DNA of 64,000 nt from [Clostridium] citroniae WAL-17108 (GCF_000233455.1 NZ_JH376425.1:1-64000), one strand, 5' to 3'. Positions 33,340-42,229 are shown, counted from the first letter of the stretch. The notes: generated by a model not told the origin, from the sequence alone. A program made the numbers and translations.

Positions 33340-35301
33340 TTGAAAGAGGAAAAGAAGGCAATAGACAACAACCGAATAATGAGGTGCCTTCTGGATGGAG
33401 GAAGCTATACCACTCTGCAGATCGCGGATCAGGTGGGGCTGTCTGAAAAGACCGTGAGGACCAAGGTTAGCCTTATTAACGACTGGCTGGAGGAGGAGAA
33501 CCTGGGACGGATCGAGCGAAAGCAGGGAAAAGGCATATGGCTGGTAGCTGATGAAAACCAGAAAAAGTGTCTGAACCAGCTGCTTCTCACGGATCAGGAA
33601 CTAAAGCCCGCCGCCTGGCAGGACAGCCGCAATAAACAGCTGATCGGAAAACTTCTGAAATTAAAGCCCGGTGAGACCACCACCCTGCAGCAGCTGGCCG
33701 ACAGCCTGTATTTAAGCCCGCCTACGGTAGGCGGGCTCTTAAAGGATGTGGCGGAATGGTTTACGGAGAGGAGCCTTAGCATTGTTTCCATGCGCAGCAA
33801 GGGCGTGTGCCTGGAGGGGGATGAGTACAGTTTCCGCATTGCCATCAGGGATTATATGATGGAAATGATGCCGGAGGTGCTGGAGGCCCTTTTGGGAACC
33901 TTTGCCCCCGGGGTGGAAGTGACGCGGATCCGCAATATCATTGTGGATGCGGAAAATGCCTGGCGCATTGAACTGGCGGACAATTCTTTTAAAATGGTAT
34001 GGATCATGACCTGTCTTTCACTGGCCCGCCGGAGCAAAGCAGGAAAGTTCCTCCAGGCAAAGGAGGAGAATATCCAGAATTATAATGAATACTCCTTTTC
34101 CGAGTCCATCTACCAGAGGATTGAGAAGGAATACAGGTCCCACACCTCAGAGGATGATGTGATGTTCCTGGCTTTGATGCTCCTTACCGCTAAAAAGCTT
34201 AAGAACTTCACGGATCTGAAAGGAGGGGACTATGCCAGGGCGTATGACAGAGACCTGGGGAATTTCGTGAATTTAATCATTGATACCATTGATTCCGTGC
34301 TGGATATTGACCTTTCCGGGGATGAACTGCTCTACGAGAGCCTGATGCTCCACATGCGCTCCGCTATTTTCCGGATGAAATACTCCACTGCCACCGGAGA
34401 TCATATTAGCAAGTATGTTAAGAATGAATATAAGCAGACCTTTCTGGCCACCTGGTCCACCAGTAATCTTTTTGAAGAGTATTATGATGTGCAGGTGACC
34501 GAGGATGAGCTGGCCGGGATCGCGCTTTATATACAGGCGGCCATTATCCGGAAAAAGAAGGGACGGCCCATACGGGCCCTGCTCATCAGTGAACGGGGCA
34601 TGGCCACCAGCCAGCTGACCAGCGAGATGCTCAAGTATAATATACCTGAGATCACAGACATAGAGGCTGCCAGCTGCCATGATTTCCGCCTTTCTAATTA
34701 CCAGGATGTGGACGTGATTATTAACACATCGGGAAATGAGATCCATGATGAGCGTGTGGTGGTCCTGGAAGGGCATTTAAGGGAACAGGGGATCGAGGCG
34801 GTGCGCCAGAAGGTCAATCAGATTTTCTATTTCCGGAAAAAACAGGAATTTCATTTTAACAGCTTGTGTCATCAGCTGTTCGAGGTGGACCTGTTTTTGA
34901 TCAGGCCCGGGGTTGGGGACAAAGACCAGCTCATTGCCATGATGGTGGAAAAACTGGTAAAAAAAGGGGATGTGACAGCCAATTACCTGGAGAGCGTATT
35001 TGACAGGGAACGGGCAACCACCACCAGCATTGGCCGCGGCGTGGCGATCCCCCATGGCAATATGACGGAGATCAATGAATCCAGGATCGTGGTTGCAATT
35101 TTGGACAGGCCCATCAGCTGGCACGGCGACATGGTGGATGTGGTGTTCCTGCTGGCTGTAAAAATGACATCGAAATTTGAAATAAAGAGGACAAAGCAGT
35201 TTTATAAGGATTTCCTTCAGCTGACGGATAATGACGATAATCTGGAAGCAGTGAAGAAAATGGGTTCTGCCTTGGACATCTATCAATATTTTATAAAATA
35301 G
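33340..35301 (+). CDS. PRD-containing transcriptional regulator with EIIB- and EIIA-like domains (LicR/MtlR type)
   Basis: 653 residues starting at TTG 33340 after GGGAGTGCTGGA. Order: two N-terminal helix-turn-helix segments (about 10-150, with TLQIADQVGLSEKTVRTKVS), two PTS regulation domains (about 170-400, with YESLMLHMRSAIFRMKYS in the second), a GatB-like EIIB domain (about 405-495) and a fructose/mannitol-type EIIA domain (about 500-653) with the phosphorylatable H572 in VAIPHGNM. Unusually, the EIIB loop reads LLISERGMATS, with serine where the phosphocysteine would be, so this domain may not accept phosphate. It sits between the aldolase and IIA genes and presumably activates the operon when the PTS is transporting. 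Confidence 0.9.
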   Translation: MKEEKKAIDNNRIMRCLLDGGSYTTLQIADQVGLSEKTVRTKVSLINDWLEEENLGRIERKQGKGIWLVADENQKKCLNQLLLTDQELKPAAWQDSRNKQLIGKLLKLKPGETTTLQQLADSLYLSPPTVGGLLKDVAEWFTERSLSIVSMRSKGVCLEGDEYSFRIAIRDYMMEMMPEVLEALLGTFAPGVEVTRIRNIIVDAENAWRIELADNSFKMVWIMTCLSLARRSKAGKFLQAKEENIQNYNEYSFSESIYQRIEKEYRSHTSEDDVMFLALMLLTAKKLKNFTDLKGGDYARAYDRDLGNFVNLIIDTIDSVLDIDLSGDELLYESLMLHMRSAIFRMKYSTATGDHISKYVKNEYKQTFLATWSTSNLFEEYYDVQVTEDELAGIALYIQAAIIRKKKGRPIRALLISERGMATSQLTSEMLKYNIPEITDIEAASCHDFRLSNYQDVDVIINTSGNEIHDERVVVLEGHLREQGIEAVRQKVNQIFYFRKKQEFHFNSLCHQLFEVDLFLIRPGVGDKDQLIAMMVEKLVKKGDVTANYLESVFDRERATTTSIGRGVAIPHGNMTEINESRIVVAILDRPISWHGDMVDVVFLLAVKMTSKFEIKRTKQFYKDFLQLTDNDDNLEAVKKMGSALDIYQYFIK

Positions 35302-35318
35302 AGGGGAGATTTCAGAAT

Positions 35319-35768
35319 ATGGCTGTGAAAGAGATTCTGGATGATCGGGTGATCGACCTGAACATGGATGCAAAAAATAAGGATGAGGTGATCAGGCATT
35401 TGGCCGGGCTTCTGAAAAATGCCGGATACATTGAGGATCTGGAAGGATATGTGAGGGATGTGTATGTGAGGGAAAGCGAAGGGATCACGGGAATCGGCGG
35501 CCATGTGGCCATTCCCCATGGAAAGTCGGACCACGTGGACCATGTGGGGATCGCGGTGGGCCGCACCAGGGATATGATCGACTGGGAATCTTACGATGGG
35601 GAGCCATCACGCTTGTTTTTTCTCTTTGCTGTCCCGGCCCACAGTGACGGAGCCAAGGACCACCTGCGCCTTATTGCGGAGCTGGCCGGGAAATTGGGAA
35701 ATGACAATACCATGAGGAGGCTGCAGACCGCGGTATCCTATGATGACCTGCTGGAGGCATTTTCATAA
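35319..35768 (+). CDS. PTS system fructose-family IIA component
   Basis: 149 residues, single EIIA domain of the PTS fructose/mannitol (nitrogen) type. H67 in GHVAIPHGKSDHV is the residue phosphorylated by HPr. It has the usual start KEILDDRVIDLNMDAKNKDEVI. It supplies phosphate to the IIB protein at 30901 and perhaps to the regulator. It starts 17 bases after the regulator stop, with AGGGGAGATTTCAGAAT in front, and is followed after 14 bases by the dehydrogenase gene. Confidence 0.93.
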   Translation: MAVKEILDDRVIDLNMDAKNKDEVIRHLAGLLKNAGYIEDLEGYVRDVYVRESEGITGIGGHVAIPHGKSDHVDHVGIAVGRTRDMIDWESYDGEPSRLFFLFAVPAHSDGAKDHLRLIAELAGKLGNDNTMRRLQTAVSYDDLLEAFS

Positions 35769-35782
35769 AGGAGACAAAGAAT

Positions 35783-36949
35783 ATGGCAGATACATTTATT
35801 GCACCCGGACGGATCATAAGCGGCAGACGGGCCCTGGACATGGCCGCAGATGCTGTGGCAAAGCTGGGCAAAAAGGCCCTGGTGGTGACGGATGATATCA
35901 TGCGCCAGCTGGGGAATCTGGATAAGGTGACGGACATGCTTATGAAAGCAGGTGTTTCATATGCTGTTTTTACAGGAGTCAGCGGGGAACCGGATGACCG
36001 GATGATCCAAGCCGGCGTAGCTGTGTACCGGGAAGAAAACTGCGACTTTCTTGTGGGTTTGGGGGGAGGGAGCCCCATTGATTCCATGAAAGCCATTGCC
36101 ATGATCGCGGCCTGGGGCGGCAGGCCGGCGGACTACATGGGCAGGACTGTTTGCGAGAAGCCGGCGCCCATGGCAGCTATCCCCACCACGGCGGGGACAG
36201 GATCGGAGGCCACCCAGTTCACCATTATCACGGATACGGCAACGCAGGTAAAAATGCTCTTAAAGGGACCGGGGCTTATGCCGGATCTGGCTGTCATCGA
36301 CCCGCAGTTTACCATGACAGCGCCTCCTAAGATCACGGCAGCCACGGGCGTGGACGCCCTGACCCACGCCATTGAGGCCTATACTTCCAAAAAGGCCCAG
36401 CCCCTCAGCGATATCCTTGCGCTGTCTGCCTGCCAGAGGATCTTCGGCCATTTAAAAAATGTCTGGGAGCACGGAGATGAGGAGGAGGGCAGGAACCAGA
36501 TGGCACTTGCGGCCCTGGAGGCGGGTATGGCCTTTAACAACTCCTCGGTCACCATTGTTCATGGGATGAGCCGTCCCATCGGCGCCCTGTTCCATGTGCC
36601 CCATGGCATTTCCAATGCCATGCTTTTAAATGTATGCCTGGATTATGCCAAGGAAGGGGCGGCGGACCGTTTTGCCCATATTGCGGTCAAGTGCGGTTTT
36701 GGGAAGCCGGGAGACAGCTGCCGCGAGGCGGCGGATAAGCTTATGGAACAAGTGGAAACGCTTCTCAGGGAGATCCGGATTCCCACCCTGGCGGAATACG
36801 GCATACAAAAGGAGGATTTTATGAGGGCGATCCCCAAGATGGCTGAGGATGCCATGGCTTCAGGAAGCCCGTCCAATACCCGCAGGGATGTTACGGTTCA
36901 GGAAGTGGAAGCCCTTTACAGGAAGCTTTGGAAAAGGGAGGAAATGTAA
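35783..36949 (+). CDS. Iron-containing alcohol dehydrogenase
   Basis: 388 residues of the Fe-ADH family III type. The NAD-binding motif GLGGGSPIDSMKAIAM is near 91-106. TTAGTGSEATQFTIIT (near 134-149) and DPQFTMTAPPKITAATGVDALTHAIEAY (near 173-200), containing the D and first H metal ligands, follow. Later histidines are in VHGMSRPIGALFHVPHGISNAML (near 258-280). It interconverts an alcohol and an aldehyde or ketone with NAD(P)H. In this operon it may reduce the aldehyde released by the aldolase or oxidise a polyol before phosphorylation, and the sequence does not decide which. Confidence 0.92.
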   Translation: MADTFIAPGRIISGRRALDMAADAVAKLGKKALVVTDDIMRQLGNLDKVTDMLMKAGVSYAVFTGVSGEPDDRMIQAGVAVYREENCDFLVGLGGGSPIDSMKAIAMIAAWGGRPADYMGRTVCEKPAPMAAIPTTAGTGSEATQFTIITDTATQVKMLLKGPGLMPDLAVIDPQFTMTAPPKITAATGVDALTHAIEAYTSKKAQPLSDILALSACQRIFGHLKNVWEHGDEEEGRNQMALAALEAGMAFNNSSVTIVHGMSRPIGALFHVPHGISNAMLLNVCLDYAKEGAADRFAHIAVKCGFGKPGDSCREAADKLMEQVETLLREIRIPTLAEYGIQKEDFMRAIPKMAEDAMASGSPSNTRRDVTVQEVEALYRKLWKREEM

Positions 36950-36950
36950 T

Positions 36951-37970
36951 ATGGAATACCTTTCATTTGAGCAGGACAGGAAATATGACCTGATTCTGTT
37001 AGGCAGGATCGCAATTGACTTTAATCCCCTGGATTATTATAAGACACTGGCGGAGAGCGAAACCTTCCGCAAATATGTAGGAGGTTCGCCGGCCAATATC
37101 GCGGTGGGGCTTTCCAGGCTGGGAAAGAAATGCGGGTTTTTCGCAAGGGTCTCCCAGGACCGTTTCGGAGAATTTGCAGTAAACTTTTTTAAGGGGGAGG
37201 GGATCGACACCTCCCATATCAGGACGTGTGTAAACGGGGAGAGCCTGGGGCTTACCTTTACAGAGATCCTGAGCCATGATGAGAGCAGCATTCTCATGTA
37301 CCGCAACGGCATCGCGGACCTGGCCCTCTGTCCGGAGGATATTGACGAGGACTATTTAAAGGAGTCCAAAGCCATCCTGATCTCGGGTACGGCCCTGGCT
37401 GCCAGCCCTTCCAGGGAGGCGGCCCTAAAGGCAGTGGCCCTGGCAAAAAAGAACGGCCTGCGGGTTATCTTTGACATTGACTACCGCGCTTACAACTGGA
37501 AGAATGAGGATGAGATCGCCTTGTACTACTGTGCGGTGGCAAGGGACAGCGATATTATTCTGGGTTCCAGGGAGGAGTATGACCTGACGGAGCGCTTCCT
37601 GGGACTGGACGGTACGGATGAGGCCTCCGCGGCTTACTGGTGTGCGGGGCAGGCATCGGTCGTGGTGGTCAAACATGGCAGGGAGGGATCCACTGCCTAT
37701 ACCAGGGATGGAAATTCCTACTCCATCCGTCCCTTCCCGGTGGAGGCCCTGAAAGGGTTTGGAGGCGGCGATGGCTATGCCTCCAGCTTCCTCTATGGTA
37801 TTTTTAACGGCCTGGAGATGATGGACTGCCTGGAACTGGGATCCGCCTCCGCCTCCATGCTGGTGGCATCCCACGGGTGCAGCCCGGATATGCCCACAGT
37901 GGAAGAACTGAAGGCATTTATCAAAAAGGAAAAAGAGCAATACGGCGAAATGGTGGCCAGAGTGGAGTGA
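36951..37970 (+). CDS. iolC: 5-dehydro-2-deoxygluconokinase-like PfkB family sugar kinase
   Basis: 339 residues from ATG 36951, which follows GGGAGGAAATGTAAT. The frame upstream lies inside the dehydrogenase gene. Features of PfkB kinases: FRKYVGGSPANIAVGLSRLGKKCGF near 38-62 and the catalytic loop GFGGGDGYASSFLYG near 264-278, whose D is the base. The opening DLILLGRIAIDFNPLDYYKTLAE and the overall pattern match IolC of myo-inositol catabolism. However, the anion hole is G-G-G-D-G where IolC usually has G-S-G-D-A. No other iol gene is nearby, so the substrate may be another keto-deoxy sugar. Confidence 0.82.
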   Translation: MEYLSFEQDRKYDLILLGRIAIDFNPLDYYKTLAESETFRKYVGGSPANIAVGLSRLGKKCGFFARVSQDRFGEFAVNFFKGEGIDTSHIRTCVNGESLGLTFTEILSHDESSILMYRNGIADLALCPEDIDEDYLKESKAILISGTALAASPSREAALKAVALAKKNGLRVIFDIDYRAYNWKNEDEIALYYCAVARDSDIILGSREEYDLTERFLGLDGTDEASAAYWCAGQASVVVVKHGREGSTAYTRDGNSYSIRPFPVEALKGFGGGDGYASSFLYGIFNGLEMMDCLELGSASASMLVASHGCSPDMPTVEELKAFIKKEKEQYGEMVARVE

Positions 37971-37975
37971 TCAGT

Positions 37976-38065
37976 ATGGAAATGAGGAAGATCGGTAAAA
38001 CAGATATACAGGCCGCCGCCCTGAACTGTTACAAAAAATCAAACGAAAAGAGGATACGACCATGA
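37976..38065 (+). pseudogene. 29-codon frame resembling the start of an aldo/keto reductase, joined to a repeat end
   Basis: The ATG at 37976 is followed by MEMRKIGKTDIQAAAL, which looks like the first residues of aldo/keto reductases (M-x-x-R-x-L-G-K-T-x-I-x-V-S-A-L). The similarity stops exactly where the sequence CCTGAACTGTTAC of the dispersed repeat begins (38018-38032). The rest reads NCYKKSNEKRIRP and stops, overlapping the next ATG by four bases. It could be a gene remnant left by a deletion, or a short leader that couples translation to the isomerase gene. Confidence 0.45.
38018..38032. repeat. Copy of the GNCCTGAACTGTTAC repeat boundary
   Basis: GCCCTGAACTGTTAC matches GTCCTGAACTGTTAC at 13232-13246 in 14 of 15 positions. 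Here it is a solitary half without a palindromic partner nearby, placed between the kinase and isomerase genes. Confidence 0.5.
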
Positions 38066-38745
38066 AAATTGCAGTACTGAATGAATTTAGCCAGGCACCT
38101 AAAAACGGGATCATCCTGAAGGAGTTAAAGTCTGTTGTGGAGCCAATGGGTCACCAGGTGTTTAATGCCGCCATGGAGGTTCCACTCACTGATCAGGACG
38201 TTCCGGAAGCATACACGCAGGAGAATCCGCGCCTGACCTACCTGCATCTGGGAATCATGTCCGCGTTGCTTTTAAACTCCGGCGCAGTTGACTTTGTGGT
38301 CACAGGATGCGGTACGGCCCAGGGAGCGCTGATGTCCTTAAACATGTATCCCGGCGTTGTGTGCGGCTACTGTATTGAACCCACGGACGCCTACCTGTTT
38401 TTGCAGATCAACAACGGAAACGCCCTTGCTATTCCATTTGCAAAGGGCTTTGGCTGGGGGGCTGAGATCAATTTAAACAATATTTTTGTCAAGGCGTTCG
38501 GATCACCTAAAGGAATGGGGTATCCGGACGGCCGCAAGGAGGCCCAGAACCGCAATGCAAACCTGCTGTTTGATGTAAAGAAAAAAGTTGCAAAGCCTCT
38601 TTTGGATGCCCTAAGGGCTTTGGATCCCCAGATGGTGAAGGAGTGTATGATCCCCAGATTTCTTGACTGCTTCTACGCAGGCTGCCAGGATCAGGAGATC
38701 AGGGCCTTTGTGGATGAGATGGCTGCCTCCAAAGGCGGGAATTAA
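38062..38745 (+). CDS. RpiB/LacA/LacB family sugar-phosphate isomerase, long form
   Basis: 227 residues, longer than the usual RpiB (about 150). The family core is seen in VDFVVTGCGTAQGALMSLNMYPGVVCGYC (near 77-105), where C in G-C-G-T is the catalytic base position. The C-terminal extension (about 150-227) includes MIPRFLDCFYAGCQDQEIR. It interconverts aldose and ketose phosphates. It probably prepares the PTS-imported sugar phosphate for the kinase and aldolase (inference). The start overlaps the stop of the small frame before it (ATGA), and GAAAAGAGGATACGACC precedes it. Confidence 0.8.
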   Translation: MKIAVLNEFSQAPKNGIILKELKSVVEPMGHQVFNAAMEVPLTDQDVPEAYTQENPRLTYLHLGIMSALLLNSGAVDFVVTGCGTAQGALMSLNMYPGVVCGYCIEPTDAYLFLQINNGNALAIPFAKGFGWGAEINLNNIFVKAFGSPKGMGYPDGRKEAQNRNANLLFDVKKKVAKPLLDALRALDPQMVKECMIPRFLDCFYAGCQDQEIRAFVDEMAASKGGN

Positions 38746-38747
38746 GA

Positions 38748-40046
38748 ATGGTGGAACATGTCGGGGAACACAGCCTTATAGGGCAGCCGGACCACGGGAG
38801 GATACGTCCCCTTAAAAGGGAGGAGATAGACCGTGTGCTGGACCGGATGACGGAGGGACTTCCTAAAGCAGGGAGGATCCTTCTGGTGCCGCCGGACATA
38901 ACAAGACTGTATTCCTTTGCAGGGGTCATAACCTCATATTTATACAAAAAACTGTCTGTTGACGCCCTGGTTCGTATTCTTCCGGCCACCGGGACCCACC
39001 GTCCCATGACGCCCAGGGAGCGCTGCCTGCTCTTTGGCCGGGATATCCCGGACCACGCCTTTCTCATCCATGACTGGCGCAGGGATACGGTGGATATCGG
39101 AACCGTGCCGGGGTCTTACTGCGCTGAAGTATCAGCAGGCAGATATACAGGGGATATCTGCGCCCAGGTCAACCATCGCATAGTGGACCAAAGCTATGAT
39201 CTGATTCTGTCCATCGGCCAGGTGGTGCCCCACGAGGTCACAGGGATGTCAAATTACACCAAGAACATACTGGTGGGACTGGGAGGGCCCAGGATCATCA
39301 ATGAAAGCCATATGCTGGGCGCAGTCTGCAACCTGGAGATGATCATGGGAAACACCGACACGCCTGTGAGGGCGGTGTTTGACTACATTGAGGAGCATTT
39401 CCTGAAACAGGCGCCCCTTATGTATATCCTTACCGTAACCTCCCGGGCAAGGGAGGACACGAAGGTCCACGGGATATTCACAGGGGCCTCCAGGCAGGTA
39501 TTTGAACACGCCGCATCCCTTGCCCGGAAATGCAACATAACATACCTGCCAAAGGCTGTAAAAAAGGTGGTGGCCTATCTGGAGCCGGAGGAATTCTCCT
39601 CATTTTGGGTGGGGAATAAGGCGGTTTACCGCACCCGCATGATGATCCGGGACGGCGGGGAGCTGCTGGTCATTGCTCCGGGCCTTACGAACTTTGGGGA
39701 GAATCCGGAGGTGGACCGGATGATCCGCAGATATGGTTACAGGGGGACGGAGCGCACCATGGAGTTGGTGAGGAAAGGGAACTTTGCCGATATGGCAATG
39801 GTCCCGGCCCATATGATACACAGCTCTTCGGAGGGAAGGTTTAAGATTACATACGCCGTGAACCCCAGGAAGCTGCCGCTCCGGGAGGTACAGGCAGCCG
39901 GGTATGGATGCATGGATGTGGCGGAGGCGCTGAAGCGATATCCTGTCACCTGTATGGAGGACGGGATGCAGAGGATGGAAGACGGGGAAGAGATTTATGT
40001 GGTAAAGTCCCCTGCCCTTGGGGTATGGAAGGCGAGAAGGGATTGA
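38748..40046 (+). CDS. LarA-like nickel-pincer racemase/epimerase homologue
   Basis: 432 residues of the LarA (DUF2088) superfamily. The N-terminal domain has LVPPDITRLYSFAG near 46-59 and ILPATGTHRPMTPRE near 79-93, whose H is a catalytic histidine in LarA. GQVVPHEVTGMSNYTKNILVGLGG (near 152-175) holds the second histidine and the lysine that anchors the nickel-pincer cofactor in characterised members. LarA proteins invert hydroxy acids such as lactate or sugar acids. No larB, larC or larE is in the window, so the cofactor must be made elsewhere. It is last in the PTS operon, two bases after the isomerase. Confidence 0.85.
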   Translation: MVEHVGEHSLIGQPDHGRIRPLKREEIDRVLDRMTEGLPKAGRILLVPPDITRLYSFAGVITSYLYKKLSVDALVRILPATGTHRPMTPRERCLLFGRDIPDHAFLIHDWRRDTVDIGTVPGSYCAEVSAGRYTGDICAQVNHRIVDQSYDLILSIGQVVPHEVTGMSNYTKNILVGLGGPRIINESHMLGAVCNLEMIMGNTDTPVRAVFDYIEEHFLKQAPLMYILTVTSRAREDTKVHGIFTGASRQVFEHAASLARKCNITYLPKAVKKVVAYLEPEEFSSFWVGNKAVYRTRMMIRDGGELLVIAPGLTNFGENPEVDRMIRRYGYRGTERTMELVRKGNFADMAMVPAHMIHSSSEGRFKITYAVNPRKLPLREVQAAGYGCMDVAEALKRYPVTCMEDGMQRMEDGEEIYVVKSPALGVWKARRD

Positions 40047-40101
40047 GACTCCCGGCGCGGCCATAAGGTCCGGTAGAACTGAAAATCTTATGATAATAAT
40101 G

Positions 40102-40141
40102 GAGCTGTGCGTTGGGATATCCCGCGTCACGGCTCTTTTTT
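40102..40141 (+). terminator. Terminator of the PTS operon
   Basis: GAGCTGTG (40102-40109) pairs with CACGGCTC (40128-40135) with one G-U pair, followed by TTTTTT. It ends the operon that starts at 30901. Confidence 0.8.
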
Positions 40142-40417
40142 GTATCAGATGTCGCTGAAGCGGCCCGCCGCAGGCGGAAAATCCAGTTCGCAGGATTCTT
40201 TGTTTTGTTAGATGCTGAGATTTGGAAAATAACAAACAAACTTTGAGGAATCCTTTATTTTAATTCTCCCATTTTACCATTAATATAAATGTATCAAAAT
40301 GCTGGAAAACAAAAAAGAAAATGGATAATGACCGTGCAGTTTGACGGTGAAAATATGAGAGGGGGAAATAGAGAAATGAAAAATGCCCGGAATGTAGCTG
40401 CGGCAAAAGGAGGAAGA
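40142..40417. other. Spacer upstream of the second sugar ABC operon
   Basis: It contains a short CCGCCGCAGGCGG hairpin near 40162 and an AT-rich stretch after 40240. No convincing promoter pair was found, although one must exist here if the operon is transcribed separately. The frame in phase with the permease starts at 40289 but lacks a ribosome site there. Confidence 0.4.
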
Positions 40418-41314
40418 ATGAAAAATGACGGTGCTCTGCGCACCCAGCTTTTTCCATATCTTCTGGTTGCGCCCACTGTGATTCTGATCCTGTCGTTTTT
40501 GGTATATCCCATTGCCAGGGTTTTTTATCTAAGCTTCCAGAATTATGACCTTACCCAGGCCTGGAAAGACGGATTTGCGGGATTTAAGAATTATCAGAAA
40601 CTGTTTCATGATGGAAAGTTCTACAGCTCCCTGACGATTACAGCAAAATGGGTTCTGACCCAGGTGGTGGGGCAGCTGGTGCTGGGAACCGTGGTGGCGC
40701 TGCTGCTGAACCAGAAGTTTAAGGGCAGAGGCTTTGCCAGGGCCATATCCCTTGTGCCGTGGGCCGTATCCGGCGTGCTTGTGACCATGCTGTGGACCCT
40801 GATGTATGACCAGAGCTCAGGCCTGATCAATGATATGCTGATGAAATCAGGTATCATTTCAAAAAAGGTTGCATGGCTGGCTGATTCCAGAACCTTCTTC
40901 CCTGCGGTAAACATTGCGGAGCTGTGGAGGGGAGTGCCCTTTTTTGCCATCAACATCCTGGCAGCGCTGCAGTCCATACCGGCAGATGTATATGAGTCCA
41001 GCGCCATTGACGGATGCGGGCCGGTGAAGAATTTCTTTTACATCACCCTTCCCTACCTGAAGGAGAGCATTATATTTGCAACGCTTCTCCGCGGCATATG
41101 GGAGTTTAATTCCATTGACATGATCTTCACCATGACCAACGGGGGTCCTATGGACAAGACCACAACACTGCCGATCTATATGATGAAGACAGCCATTATC
41201 AAGGGAAATTACGGATATGGCTCCACCATCGGAGTGATCGCATTCCTGATCCTTCTGGTGTTTGCGGTCTTCTATATAAAAGTCAGCGGTTTCGGAGGTG
41301 AGGAAAATGAGTAG
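40418..41314 (+). CDS. Sugar ABC transporter permease, MalF/UgpA type (second system)
   Basis: 298 residues from the ATG at 40418, which has a perfect AAAAGGAGGAAGA ribosome site. An earlier in-frame ATG at 40376 with GAGGGGG further away would add 14 residues. Six membrane segments start with LFPYLLVAPTVILILSFLVYP. The EAA loop is seen as ADVYESSAIDGCGPVKNFFYI in the second half. Six or so residues of the C-terminus overlap the next permease. It forms the channel with the permease at 41307 for the sugar bound by the lipoprotein at 42259. Confidence 0.91.
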   Translation: MKNDGALRTQLFPYLLVAPTVILILSFLVYPIARVFYLSFQNYDLTQAWKDGFAGFKNYQKLFHDGKFYSSLTITAKWVLTQVVGQLVLGTVVALLLNQKFKGRGFARAISLVPWAVSGVLVTMLWTLMYDQSSGLINDMLMKSGIISKKVAWLADSRTFFPAVNIAELWRGVPFFAINILAALQSIPADVYESSAIDGCGPVKNFFYITLPYLKESIIFATLLRGIWEFNSIDMIFTMTNGGPMDKTTTLPIYMMKTAIIKGNYGYGSTIGVIAFLILLVFAVFYIKVSGFGGEENE

Positions 41315-42149
41315 GAAACAGAAAACTGCAGCTGCCAGGATTGCAGTACTATACATACCTTTGTTCATTGTATTGGCGTTGGTCCTTATCCCGTTTTTGT
41401 GGGCTGTGTCCACATCCTTTAAGACCATACCGGAATTTCAGTCCGAAACGCTTCATTATCTGCCGCAGTCACTGAATTTTGATAACTATTCCTATGTATG
41501 GGGCAAGAGCGGATTTTCCACCTATTTTGTCAACAGTGTGATCGTATCCTCGCTGTCGGTGGTTGTGGTGATTCTGCTGTGTATCTGCAATGCGTATGCC
41601 TTAAGCCGGTATAAATTCAGAGGAAAATCCGGTATGACCCTGCTGCTCCTTGGAACGCAGATGATGCCGGTGATCCTGTATCTGGTGCCCCTGTTTTCCG
41701 TATTCAAGACCATTAAGCTGATCGACAGCCCTGCGGCCCTGGTTATTTTCAATATTATTCTTCAGACTCCGTTTAATACGCTTCTGATGCGGAGCTTTGT
41801 AAACGGAGTTCCGAAGGAACTGGACGAGGCGGCCATGGTGGACGGAGCAGGACGGATGACGATTATGTGCCGGATCCTGCTGCCGGTGTTAAAACCGGGC
41901 ATTGTGGCGGTAAGTGCATTTACCTTTATCGGATGTTGGAATGAGTTCCTGGTGGCATTTACATTTATACAGACCCAGAGGAAATTTACCATTCCGGTAG
42001 GACTTAAGACCATGATCGGAGAGTATTCGGTCAACTATCCGGCCCTTGCTGCCGGAAGCGTGATCGCTCTCATCCCTCCTGTGATCCTGTTTGCCATTAT
42101 CCAGAAGCATCTGGTGGCGGGACTCAGCGCCGGGGCGGTAAAAGGCTGA
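41307..42149 (+). CDS. Sugar ABC transporter permease, MalG/UgpE type (second system)
   Basis: 280 residues. The ATG at 41307 follows GGAGGTGAGGAAA. A GTG three codons earlier (41298) lies inside that ribosome site and is less likely. Six membrane segments begin with IAVLYIPLFIVLALVLIPFLWAV. The EAA loop is KELDEAAMVDGAGRMTIMCRI, and the C-terminus HLVAGLSAGAVKG is typical of the family. It overlaps the previous gene by eight bases. Its last codons (GTAAAAGGCTGA) are repeated twice more behind the stop. Confidence 0.92.
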   Translation: MSRKQKTAAARIAVLYIPLFIVLALVLIPFLWAVSTSFKTIPEFQSETLHYLPQSLNFDNYSYVWGKSGFSTYFVNSVIVSSLSVVVVILLCICNAYALSRYKFRGKSGMTLLLLGTQMMPVILYLVPLFSVFKTIKLIDSPAALVIFNIILQTPFNTLLMRSFVNGVPKELDEAAMVDGAGRMTIMCRILLPVLKPGIVAVSAFTFIGCWNEFLVAFTFIQTQRKFTIPVGLKTMIGEYSVNYPALAAGSVIALIPPVILFAIIQKHLVAGLSAGAVKG

Positions 42150-42178
42150 TTGTAAAAAGCTGATCGTAAAAGCTGATT
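42138..42178 (+). repeat. Three tandem copies of the permease gene end
   Basis: GTAAAAGGCTGATT (42138-42151), GTAAAAAGCTGATC (42152-42165) and GTAAAAGCTGATT (42166-42178) are near-identical units of 13-14 bases. The first contains the last two codons and stop of the permease. This looks like slippage duplication. Confidence 0.7.
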
Positions 42179-42229
42179 CACCCATGATTTTTCTACATGG
42201 AACAAAATACATGCGGTTTCAGAAAACTA

